From the NCBI GenBank assembly GCA_015232335.1, contig JADFZV010000018.1, positions 16,276 to 58,713 of the forward strand: 42,438 nt of DNA, written 5' to 3'. Under the pieces are notes generated by a model. The model had not been told where the DNA came from, ran no database searches, and worked only from the letters and a program-made list of their open reading frames with translations. The DNA is from Alphaproteobacteria bacterium (lineage in GTDB: Bacteria > Pseudomonadota > Alphaproteobacteria > Rhodospirillales > WMHbin7). A program made the translations under genes and the position numbers. Positions 32,073 through 39,616 of the stretch are shown piece by piece (positions within the stretch are counted from its first letter, which is position 1; every line of letters begins with the position of its first letter).

Positions 32073-33854
32073 CTATTTCTTGATGGGCGGGACCAACTGA
32101 CAACAGACCTGATTGCGCCCGCTCTGCTTGGCCTTGTAAAGAGCGGCGTCGGCGCGCCCCAGAAATTCGATCAGGCTTTCCTTCTGACGGCGCTCGGCCA
32201 CCCCCAAGCTGGCCGTGACCTTTCTGCCCCGCATGGGCTCGTCGAATTCCAAAGCCTCGACCGCTTCGCGTAGACGTTCCGCAAAGGCGCCGATTTCCTG
32301 GGATGATCGTCCGGCCACAAAAACGGCGAATTCCTCGCCCCCCAGCCGCACGGGAAGGTCGCCCTGACGGCTGGTCTTGACCAGAGCCTCGGACACCATT
32401 TTCAGGACCACGTCGCCCTGATTGTGGCCATAGGTATCGTTGACCGACTTGAAATGATCGATATCGAGAAGGGCCACACTGATCCCTGACCCTTTGTCGC
32501 GGTCGTGAATGGCAAACAGCCGCTCGACCATGTCTTGCATGTAAAAGCGGGTGAAGAGGCCGGTCAGCGCATCGCGAATCGAGCGCTCATAGAATTGCTG
32601 GCGCTCAAGGTCCAGTGTGCGGTAGATCGACTCGCGCTCAACCGCCACCTGAAGCGGGATGTTCATCTGCTGGACCATCTCCACCACTTCGGAATTGATG
32701 GCGATGCGCTTGGAGAGATGGATCAGCACCAAGGCCTCGATGGTTCCCTTGTCGGGCGAAAACAAGGGGATCAAAAGAGCGCTGTGGCGCCGCCCGGCAT
32801 CGTCGGGACCGACCAGGGTGAAGTTCCATTTATGCCGCTTGCCCCAGCTTTTGGCATCCTTGCCCAAGGTGGTGGCGACCAGCAGAGGCGGCGCCACCAA
32901 AGTTCCCTTGTAGCGGCTTTCTGGCCCCAGATGCAGCACCAGATCGTCATGGCTTTGCGAGCGTGAGAAGAATTCGATCATATGGGCGGGAACGAAACGC
33001 TTGGCCACATCAAGCAGGGCGCGCGCCACATCTTGGAAATCGCGGTACCCCGTCATCGTCTTGGTGATGTCGGTCAGCATCTGGTTCAGACGCGACAGGC
33101 GGTGGATGTCGGTATCCTCCTTGGCCAGGAGGTAAAGGCCGCAATCCAGCGTTTTCAGCCGGTCGATAATGGGATGAATCAGGTCTTCGGGAATGATCGA
33201 GCCGTGCTGCGGGCAGATCATCTTGAGATCCAGCTTCTCGATGCGGGTCAGCGAATGCAACAGCACGTCGCGGCTGGGAATATAGTGTTCGTGAAAGGGT
33301 CTCAACTGCTCGAAATAATCGATGCTATCGGCCACCAGCGAGAAGCCGTCGGTAAAGCCGCCGAAGATATCGCTGGAGAACAAGGCCCCCGTTTGTTCAT
33401 CGAAGGTCACGAAGGCGCCTGGAAAATGGGCGTAGGGGGTAAAGAGGAAGCGCAGCATCCGCCCCCCCAGATCCAGCTTCCAGTCATGCTCCTCCACCAG
33501 CCAGAAGGGCATCTTGAAGCCGTAATGCTTGATCAGGGTCTGGCCCCGCCAGTGCGAAATGACGGCGGCATCCTTTCTGGTCACCAACTCGTCGAAGCGC
33601 GGCATGGCCGAGGTGATGTCGGGATCTTGGTGATGGCAAACGAACCAGCGGATATTGTTAAGATCGGTGACTTCGGCGATCTTCTTCAGCGTATGCTCGT
33701 AGGTCAGCACCGAGCCGGGGTCGAACAGAATGGATTGATCCCCATGCTCGATCAAATAGACATGGCATTGGAAGGCGTCGCCGGGCAGATAATGCCCCAC
33801 CCACCACACCCGATCCGCGATCTCGATCGCGTGATTGGGATCGGCGGATTTCAT
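32073..33854 (-). CDS. Diiron oxygen-sensor-like (ODP/MBL-fold) diguanylate cyclase
   Basis: About 593 aa. Residues 10-245 form a flavodiiron-type metallo-beta-lactamase domain without the flavodoxin part. Ligand motifs are HHQDPD (family HxExDH), PYAHFPGAFVTF, FSSDIFGGF and ICPQHGSII, so H, D, D, H, D, H ligands are kept while the last His of HxExDH is Ile. A GAF-like domain (about 265-425) follows, then GGDEF with GGEEF (about 505-509) and an intact RxxD site (RQGD). Such ODP domains bind oxygen in known sensors, so an O2-responsive cyclase is likely. Start is uncertain: ATG 33854 is the first ATG; TTG 33872 (after GAAGGGG) or TTG 33887 would add a few residues. Confidence 0.87.
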   Translation of the reverse strand: MKSADPNHAIEIADRVWWVGHYLPGDAFQCHVYLIEHGDQSILFDPGSVLTYEHTLKKIAEVTDLNNIRWFVCHHQDPDITSAMPRFDELVTRKDAAVISHWRGQTLIKHYGFKMPFWLVEEHDWKLDLGGRMLRFLFTPYAHFPGAFVTFDEQTGALFSSDIFGGFTDGFSLVADSIDYFEQLRPFHEHYIPSRDVLLHSLTRIEKLDLKMICPQHGSIIPEDLIHPIIDRLKTLDCGLYLLAKEDTDIHRLSRLNQMLTDITKTMTGYRDFQDVARALLDVAKRFVPAHMIEFFSRSQSHDDLVLHLGPESRYKGTLVAPPLLVATTLGKDAKSWGKRHKWNFTLVGPDDAGRRHSALLIPLFSPDKGTIEALVLIHLSKRIAINSEVVEMVQQMNIPLQVAVERESIYRTLDLERQQFYERSIRDALTGLFTRFYMQDMVERLFAIHDRDKGSGISVALLDIDHFKSVNDTYGHNQGDVVLKMVSEALVKTSRQGDLPVRLGGEEFAVFVAGRSSQEIGAFAERLREAVEALEFDEPMRGRKVTASLGVAERRQKESLIEFLGRADAALYKAKQSGRNQVCCQLVPPIKK

Positions 33855-33988
33855 GATTTCGGCCAGTGACAAAAGATGCCCCTTCAATTATCTGATCCGA
33901 TGATAGGCCTTTGGGATCATGAAACAAAGATGAATCAAACATCTGTTTCGCCAAGCCGCACCGTGTTACATATTGCTAATATGACCAA

Positions 33989-36031
33989 ATGGGGGATTGT
34001 GTGACATTGCTACTCGTGCTGGCTTTGGCGGCTCTGGCGGCCTGGATGGGGCTATTAATGGGCCGCCATGGCTTCTGGCGGGCCGATCAAAGGCTTCCCA
34101 AGGCGCCACTGCTGTTGCCCCGCAAGCAGCCCCAGGTGGTGGCGGTCATTCCCGCCCGCAACGAAGCCGAAACCATTGCCGCCGCCCTGCAATCCATTCT
34201 GTCCCAGGATTATGAGGCCCTTTCCCATGTCATCCTGGTCGATGATCATAGCAACGACGGCACCGCCGAGGCCGCCCAGGCCCTCAATGATCCCCGCCTG
34301 ACGGTCATTTCAGCGCCCGATCTGGCCAAGGGCTGGGCGGGAAAACTGTGGGCGATGGCCCAAGGAATCGCCAAAGCCAATGAATTGGCCCCAAATGCCC
34401 CCTATCTGTGGTTGACCGATGCCGACATCGCGCATGGCCCTGCCACCCTGTCCCGCCTGGCCGCCAAGGCTGAAAGCGACGGGGCTGTTCTGGTGTCCCT
34501 GATGGCAAGGCTCAATTGCCAGGGATTCTGGGAACGTCTGCTTATTCCGGCCTTCGTCTTCTTTTTTCAAAAGCTCTATCCCTTTCCGGCTGTAAATGAG
34601 GTGACATCCAATCTGGCCGCCGCCGCCGGTGGCTGCATGCTGGTCAGAAACGAAGCCCTCATGCGAGCCGGGGGCTTAAGCGCCATCCGCGATCAGATCA
34701 TCGATGATTGCGCCCTGGCCGCCATCTTGAAGCCCAAAGGGCCGATTTGGCTGGGACTGGCCGAGGAGGACGAATCGCGAAGCCTGCGTCCCTATTCCGG
34801 TCTGGGCGGCATCTGGTCCATGGTGGCCCGCACCGCCTTCGTCCAGCTTCGTCATTCCTGGCTGCTGCTGCTGGGCACCGTGCTGGCGATGAGCCTGCTC
34901 TATCTGGTCCCTCTCCTTGCGCTGGTCCTGGGCATCCTGGACGGCCAAGCCCCCCTGACACTGGCCGGTGCCCTGGGATGGCTGTGCATGACCATCGCCT
35001 ACAGCCCCACCATCGCCTATTACCGGATGAAGCCCTTCCTTCTGTGGGCGGTCACCCTGCCGGTCGCCGGCTTCTTTTATCTGCTGATGACCCTGTACTC
35101 AGCCCTGCAAGGCGGCGGCGACTGGAAAGGGCGAAAAGGCGGCAAAGGGATCGAAGACCCGGATGCCGACCGCGCCTCGGTGGAGATGGCCCGCGATGTC
35201 GTGGAAAAGGCAGGCACCTCCTTTTATTGGGCTATGCGTTCGCTTTCCAGCGAGCGGCGCGACGCCATCTTCGCCATTTACGCCTTCTGCCGGGCCGTTG
35301 ACGACATCGCCGATTCCACAGCCGCGGACGAAACCAAAAGGAACGATCTTGCCCAATGGCGCCAAGGGATAGCCTGCCTTTACGAAGGCAGGGACGCGCC
35401 GGAAAACCTACCTCTCCTGCGCGCCCTGAAGGCGCCGATCCGCCGCTTTGCCTTAAGCAGGAAGGATTTCGAGGCCATCATCGACGGCATGGAAATGGAT
35501 GTGGGAACGCCCATCCGGGCTCCCTCACGCGAACAGTTCGATCTCTATCTCGACCGCGTCGCCTGCGCCGTGGGCCGCCTGTCCAACCGGATCATGGGGG
35601 CACCTGAGCGCATCGCCGATGCCCTGGCCAACAGCCTGGGACGTGCCCTTCAAACCACCAACATCCTGCGCGATCTGGCTGAAGACGCGACCCTGGGACG
35701 CCTTTATCTGCCCCTGCCCCTGCTGCTCAAATACCGCATCCAGGACACCGATCCCGCCCGGGTGCTGGCGCACCCCAACCTTCACGCGGCTTGCCTGGCC
35801 TTGGCGGCCGAGGCGCAGGATCTGTTCTTGCAATCGGCGGGGTTGCTGGGACAAACGGATTCGCGCCCGCTGCGCCCTTCGCTGGCCATGATGACCGTCT
35901 ACCGGCTGATTCTCAACCGGCTGATCGATCGCGGCTGGAAGGACCCCACGCAGCCGCTTGCCGTCTCCAAGCGCGAAAAATTATGGGCCGCCCTGCAAGG
36001 GGCTTTGAAGGCGGGACCGCCGACCGCCTGA
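33989..36031 (+). CDS. hpnB-hpnD: Fused hopanoid glycosyltransferase HpnB and presqualene diphosphate synthase HpnD
   Basis: A 680-aa single frame. Residues 1-385 are an HpnB-type family 2 glycosyltransferase: N-terminal TM, GFWRADQRLP, VAVIPARNEAETI, VDDHSNDGTA, LTDADIAHGP, IRDQIIDDCALA, then C-terminal TM segments. After GGGDWKGRKGGKG, residues 395-680 are a squalene/phytoene synthase-type domain, most like HpnD: FYWAMRSL, AIYAFCRAVDDIAD (Asp438 start) and TTNILRDLAEDATLGRLYLP (Asp562). HpnD joins two farnesyl diphosphates to presqualene diphosphate; HpnB is hopene-associated. These are usually separate genes. HpnC and HpnE are not in the window. GTG 34001 after GGGGGA is an alternative start to ATG 33989. 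Confidence 0.9.
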   Translation: MGDCVTLLLVLALAALAAWMGLLMGRHGFWRADQRLPKAPLLLPRKQPQVVAVIPARNEAETIAAALQSILSQDYEALSHVILVDDHSNDGTAEAAQALNDPRLTVISAPDLAKGWAGKLWAMAQGIAKANELAPNAPYLWLTDADIAHGPATLSRLAAKAESDGAVLVSLMARLNCQGFWERLLIPAFVFFFQKLYPFPAVNEVTSNLAAAAGGCMLVRNEALMRAGGLSAIRDQIIDDCALAAILKPKGPIWLGLAEEDESRSLRPYSGLGGIWSMVARTAFVQLRHSWLLLLGTVLAMSLLYLVPLLALVLGILDGQAPLTLAGALGWLCMTIAYSPTIAYYRMKPFLLWAVTLPVAGFFYLLMTLYSALQGGGDWKGRKGGKGIEDPDADRASVEMARDVVEKAGTSFYWAMRSLSSERRDAIFAIYAFCRAVDDIADSTAADETKRNDLAQWRQGIACLYEGRDAPENLPLLRALKAPIRRFALSRKDFEAIIDGMEMDVGTPIRAPSREQFDLYLDRVACAVGRLSNRIMGAPERIADALANSLGRALQTTNILRDLAEDATLGRLYLPLPLLLKYRIQDTDPARVLAHPNLHAACLALAAEAQDLFLQSAGLLGQTDSRPLRPSLAMMTVYRLILNRLIDRGWKDPTQPLAVSKREKLWAALQGALKAGPPTA

Positions 36032-36056
36032 ATTCGTTGATCCAGATCAACGAATT
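36031..36056. promoter_or_regulatory. Perfect FNR/FixK-type box within an 11-bp palindrome
   Basis: AATTCGTTGAT (36031-36041), CCAG, and ATCAACGAATT (36046-36056) are a perfect dyad starting at the last base of the hpnB-hpnD stop. The core TTGATCCAGATCAA (36037-36050) matches the FNR/Anr/FixK consensus TTGAT-N4-ATCAA exactly. Its centre is about 65 bases before the ATG of the DUF2946 gene. With a -41.5 centre, a -10 would fall near TTGATT (36073-36078). The same hairpin, followed by TTGT, might also weakly terminate the upstream gene. Confidence 0.7.
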
Positions 36057-36107
36057 TTGTCAATTCAGCGGATTGATTCCCAATATCCAATTCCGTAGCA
36101 TCGCCGC

Positions 36108-36527
36108 ATGCTGACTTATGCACAGTCTGACCGGCCTGTTCTGACCGCGCCTTCAAGGCGTCACGGTCGATTGTATCGCATGGCCGCCAGATTGGGGCTT
36201 GTCGTTCTGTCGCTCAATCTGCTGCTGGGCGTCCTTTTGCCGCAGCCGGGATTCGATCTGGCCGACGGGCTGGAACTGTGCGTCACCCACCTTGAGAAAG
36301 AAGCCGATTCATCGGCGCAACCCTCTGGCCAGAAGGCCTTGGGCGCACCGCATTGCGTCTTCTGCCTGCAATATCATCAAGCGGCGGCCCTGCCGGAAAG
36401 GACGGCCCAGCTTGTGCGGCCTTCCTTGTCCATGCAGACAAACTATCCGCCCGGCACAGTTGCCTTCCAACTGACAATCGATCCGCCGGATCAATCCTCT
36501 CCCCGGGCTCCGCCCACCTTCTCCTGA
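36108..36527 (+). CDS. DUF2946-like protein (small membrane-linked, Cys-His motif)
   Basis: A 139-aa protein. One hydrophobic segment (about residues 25-46, MAARLGLVVLSLNLLLGVLL) is followed by an exported-looking tail with PHCVFCLQYHQ near residue 85. A short TM plus HCxxC motif fits DUF2946, a family often encoded beside TonB-dependent copper receptors and thought to bind metal (function unproven). The start could be ATG 36108 or ATG 36180, the latter placing the hydrophobic segment at the N-terminus. It is first in the copper set, downstream of the FNR-type box, with 86 bases to the receptor ATG. Confidence 0.7.
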   Translation: MLTYAQSDRPVLTAPSRRHGRLYRMAARLGLVVLSLNLLLGVLLPQPGFDLADGLELCVTHLEKEADSSAQPSGQKALGAPHCVFCLQYHQAAALPERTAQLVRPSLSMQTNYPPGTVAFQLTIDPPDQSSPRAPPTFS

Positions 36528-36613
36528 ACCATTCGTCATCCGCGCTTCTGGCGGGCCTTTTCAGGCCTGCCTGAACTTTGCGCGGTCAATTCCGGTTTTC
36601 AGGAGCAAGCCCC

Positions 36614-38785
36614 ATGTCTGTTCGTTTCCTCAATACGTCCTCGCTACTGGCCCTGGCCGCTTGCGCGCTGACCATGTCGCCCGCCCGCGCCCAGCAATCG
36701 ACCCCGCTGCCGCCGGTCTCCGTCGAGACCGCCAACCCCGTTGACGGCCTCAACCTGCCCATCTGCCACACCGAGGTCGGAAAAAAAGAGATCGACGCCA
36801 AATCGCTCTCCACCAGCGACACGGCCAGATTGCTCGACAACGTGCCCGGGGTCGATACCTATACCGGCGGCGGCATTTCCGGTCTGCCCAGCATTCACGG
36901 TCTGGCCAGCGATCGCATCCGCACCGAGGTCAACGGCATGCCGATCACCTCGGCCTGCCCCAACCACATGAATCCGGCGCTGTCCTATATTGCACCCCAG
37001 CGGGTCGGGAAGGTTCAGGTCTGGACCGGCATCACTCCGGTCAGCGAAGGCGGCGACAGCATCGGCGGCACCATCAAAGTGGAATCGCCCCCGCCGGTCT
37101 TTGCTGGCAAGGACGAGGCCTATCATACCGAAGGCAGTCTCTCATCCTTCTATCGCAGCAATTCGTATGGATTCGGAGGTGCTGTCTCGGCAACGGGTGC
37201 TACCGAGAATTTCAGCCTGACCTATTCCGGTTCGGGCGAACGCGCCAGCGACTATCACCGGGGCGGCAAGGATAATAATGCGGTGCTGTATTCACGCCAT
37301 ATCAACCACAATCACGCCCTGGCCTTTGCGGCACAGCATGAGAATCATCTTCTCACCGTCGAGGGCGGATTGTCCTATATCCCCCAGCAGGGATACCCCA
37401 ATCAGCGCATGGACATGGTGGACAACAAGGGCAAATACATCAACACGCGCTACCAGGGCGATTTCGACTGGGGCAAGCTGGACGGTCGCGTCTATTACCA
37501 CTACGTCACGCATGTGATGGATTTCATCGATGGCGCAGGAAAATTCCCCACCATGCCGGGCATGCCGATGTATTCGGAAGGAACCGACATCGGCTATTCG
37601 GTCAAGGCGGAAATCCCCATCAATGAACGCCATACGCTGCGCGTCGGCAACGAAATACACCGCTTCATGCTAGACGATTGGTGGCCGCCTTACGGAACCG
37701 GCGGCATGTTTCCCTTGAGCTTCGAGAACATCAACAGCGGCGTGCGCGATCAGATCGGCACCTTCGCCGAATGGGAGGCGAAGTGGACGCCTCAATGGAC
37801 CACGCTCTTTGGAATGCGCAACGACACCATCATGATGGATGCCGGACGAGTCCATGGCTACAAGGACAACAGCACGACCTATACCATTGAGGCGGGAGCC
37901 TTCAACGATCGCGACCGCGCCAAAACAGACATCAATTTCGATCTTACCGCACTGACCCGTTTCGAACCCGACAAGAAAAGCACCTACGAACTGGGCTATG
38001 CCATGAAGACCCGCTCGCCCAATCTTTACGAACGCTACACCTGGTCGAGCGCCACGATGCCATCGGAAATGAACGGCTGGTACGGCGATGCCAACGGCTA
38101 TACGGGCAGCATCGATATCGATCCCGAAACCGCCCATACCTTAAGCCTTTCGGCCGAATGGCACGATGACAGCCCTGCACAGAACTGGATGGCCCGCATT
38201 ACCCCTTATGTCACCTATATTCGCGATTACATCGGCGTCAAGCAGATCGGATTTATCTCGACCTCGGCCAATACGGCAAAACTGAAATTCGCCAACATGG
38301 ACGCAGAACTGCACGGCATCGACCTGTCGGGCCACTACGCGCTTTCCAACACACCCGATTACGGTCGCTTCGTGATGAAGGGCACGTTGGGCTGGGTGCA
38401 GGGACGCGTTCTCAATGCGCATCACGAAGAGAGCGGCTTTTACCATCTGATGCCGCTCAATTCGAAGCTGGGGCTTGAGCATAATCTGGGGGGCTGGAAC
38501 AGCGTCATCGAGACGCGTCTGGTCGACAGCAAGACCCAGATCGATAACCTGCGGCGCGAACCCAAGACGCCCGCCTACGCCCTCTTCAACCTGCGCTCCA
38601 GCTACAGCTGGGAGAACATCACCTTCGGAGCAGGAATCGATAATCTCTTCAACAAACTCTATTACGAGCCGCTGGGGGGAAGGGCTTACGGCGATTACAA
38701 CCAGTATTCCAATAACGCGGGCGCCGTTGGCCCCGTGGCCGGCATGGGCAGATCCTACAATGCCGGCCTGACCATCAAGTTCTGA
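36614..38785 (+). CDS. TonB-dependent copper receptor, OprC/NosA-like
   Basis: A 723-aa outer-membrane receptor with signal peptide (cleavage near SPARA/QQ). Plug domain: LLDNVPGVDTYTGGGISGLP, IHGLASDRIRTEVNGMPITS, then ACPNHMNP; a 22-stranded barrel follows, ending in NAGLTIKF with the terminal Phe typical of BAM substrates. Cys115 and Met119 (CPNHM) and His300 and Met302 (HVM) match in order and spacing the CxxxM-HxM copper site reported for P. aeruginosa OprC. Start ATG 36614 has AGGAGC upstream. Placed between DUF2946 and tonB genes, it should import copper across the outer membrane. Confidence 0.88.
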   Translation: MSVRFLNTSSLLALAACALTMSPARAQQSTPLPPVSVETANPVDGLNLPICHTEVGKKEIDAKSLSTSDTARLLDNVPGVDTYTGGGISGLPSIHGLASDRIRTEVNGMPITSACPNHMNPALSYIAPQRVGKVQVWTGITPVSEGGDSIGGTIKVESPPPVFAGKDEAYHTEGSLSSFYRSNSYGFGGAVSATGATENFSLTYSGSGERASDYHRGGKDNNAVLYSRHINHNHALAFAAQHENHLLTVEGGLSYIPQQGYPNQRMDMVDNKGKYINTRYQGDFDWGKLDGRVYYHYVTHVMDFIDGAGKFPTMPGMPMYSEGTDIGYSVKAEIPINERHTLRVGNEIHRFMLDDWWPPYGTGGMFPLSFENINSGVRDQIGTFAEWEAKWTPQWTTLFGMRNDTIMMDAGRVHGYKDNSTTYTIEAGAFNDRDRAKTDINFDLTALTRFEPDKKSTYELGYAMKTRSPNLYERYTWSSATMPSEMNGWYGDANGYTGSIDIDPETAHTLSLSAEWHDDSPAQNWMARITPYVTYIRDYIGVKQIGFISTSANTAKLKFANMDAELHGIDLSGHYALSNTPDYGRFVMKGTLGWVQGRVLNAHHEESGFYHLMPLNSKLGLEHNLGGWNSVIETRLVDSKTQIDNLRREPKTPAYALFNLRSSYSWENITFGAGIDNLFNKLYYEPLGGRAYGDYNQYSNNAGAVGPVAGMGRSYNAGLTIKF

Positions 38786-38791
38786 GAAGGC

Positions 38792-39541
38792 GTGACAAGC
38801 GCTGCGCACCAGGAAAGGCCCCCGGGGAAAACCCACCCCCCGGGGGTCGAGCGCCCCGTTCTCTGGGCCGGGCTGGCCATCTCCCTGATCGTTCACGGCG
38901 GACTGGGCTTTGGGATGATGGCGATGACCGGCACGATGCCGTCGTCTCCCCAGGAAATCGAGAAAGTGATCGAGATCGAACTTGTCGATACAACGCTTTT
39001 GGCAAAACCGCCCGAGGAAGAGGAAAGACCCGAAGCGAAGCCTTTGCCCGATCCCAAGCCGCCCGCCCCACCCCTAAAGCGACGCCTTCCCCCCCCAACG
39101 CCCACACCCACGCAAGTTGAGCCGGAAAAGAAGGCGGACGACAGCGCCATTCCCCCCGTCTTGGCAGAGATTCCGGCGCAACGAACAGATCCCTTCCTCG
39201 CCCCAGCCATGGCGGCAGCGCCACTCTCACCTCCTCTGAATCCGGCTCCGGGCCGTGACCAGTTGCTGGGGCGCTTTGCCGAGGTCCTGTGGCGTCATAT
39301 ACAGGCTTACAAACCAGCCCGCTTGAGCGCAGAGGGAAGCGTCACCATCTCCTTCACCATCGCCGCCGATGGACGCCTGATCACAGCGAAAATTGTCTCC
39401 TCAAGCGGCAATGCTCGCCTGGACGGGGCTGCCCTTGGCTCAGTAAGCTTGGCTCAACCCTTTCCGCCTCGCCCGCGAGAACTGGGGTTCGAGCCCTTGA
39501 CATTCACCCTTCCCTTCCAGTTTCAGGCCCGTTCCCCTTGA
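38792..39541 (+). CDS. TonB-family energy-transducing protein
   Basis: A 249-aa TonB-like protein. Short cytoplasmic tail, one TM helix (about 23-45, VLWAGLAISLIVHGGLGFGM), a Pro/Glu/Lys-rich periplasmic rod (about 70-130; PPPTPTPTQVEPEKK), and a C-terminal TonB domain (about 155-249; GSVTISFTIAADGRLITAKI, SGNARLDGAALGSV). The start is GTG 38792, six bases after the receptor stop and preceded by GAGAAGG. A dedicated TonB next to the copper receptor suggests it powers that receptor; no ExbB or ExbD is present here. Confidence 0.9.
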   Translation: MTSAAHQERPPGKTHPPGVERPVLWAGLAISLIVHGGLGFGMMAMTGTMPSSPQEIEKVIEIELVDTTLLAKPPEEEERPEAKPLPDPKPPAPPLKRRLPPPTPTPTQVEPEKKADDSAIPPVLAEIPAQRTDPFLAPAMAAAPLSPPLNPAPGRDQLLGRFAEVLWRHIQAYKPARLSAEGSVTISFTIAADGRLITAKIVSSSGNARLDGAALGSVSLAQPFPPRPRELGFEPLTFTLPFQFQARSP

Positions 39542-39616
39542 CGAAATGGCGAATCAGGGACATATTGCACCTGCGAAATAAGCCCCATCATCATTGTCGA
39601 AAGCGTCTGGTTCTGC

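Noticed and set aside
39542..39616. Searched for a second FNR-type site or terminator before shc
   Set aside because: Neither a TTGAT-N4-ATCAA motif nor a stable hairpin with a T-run is visible in this 75-base gap.
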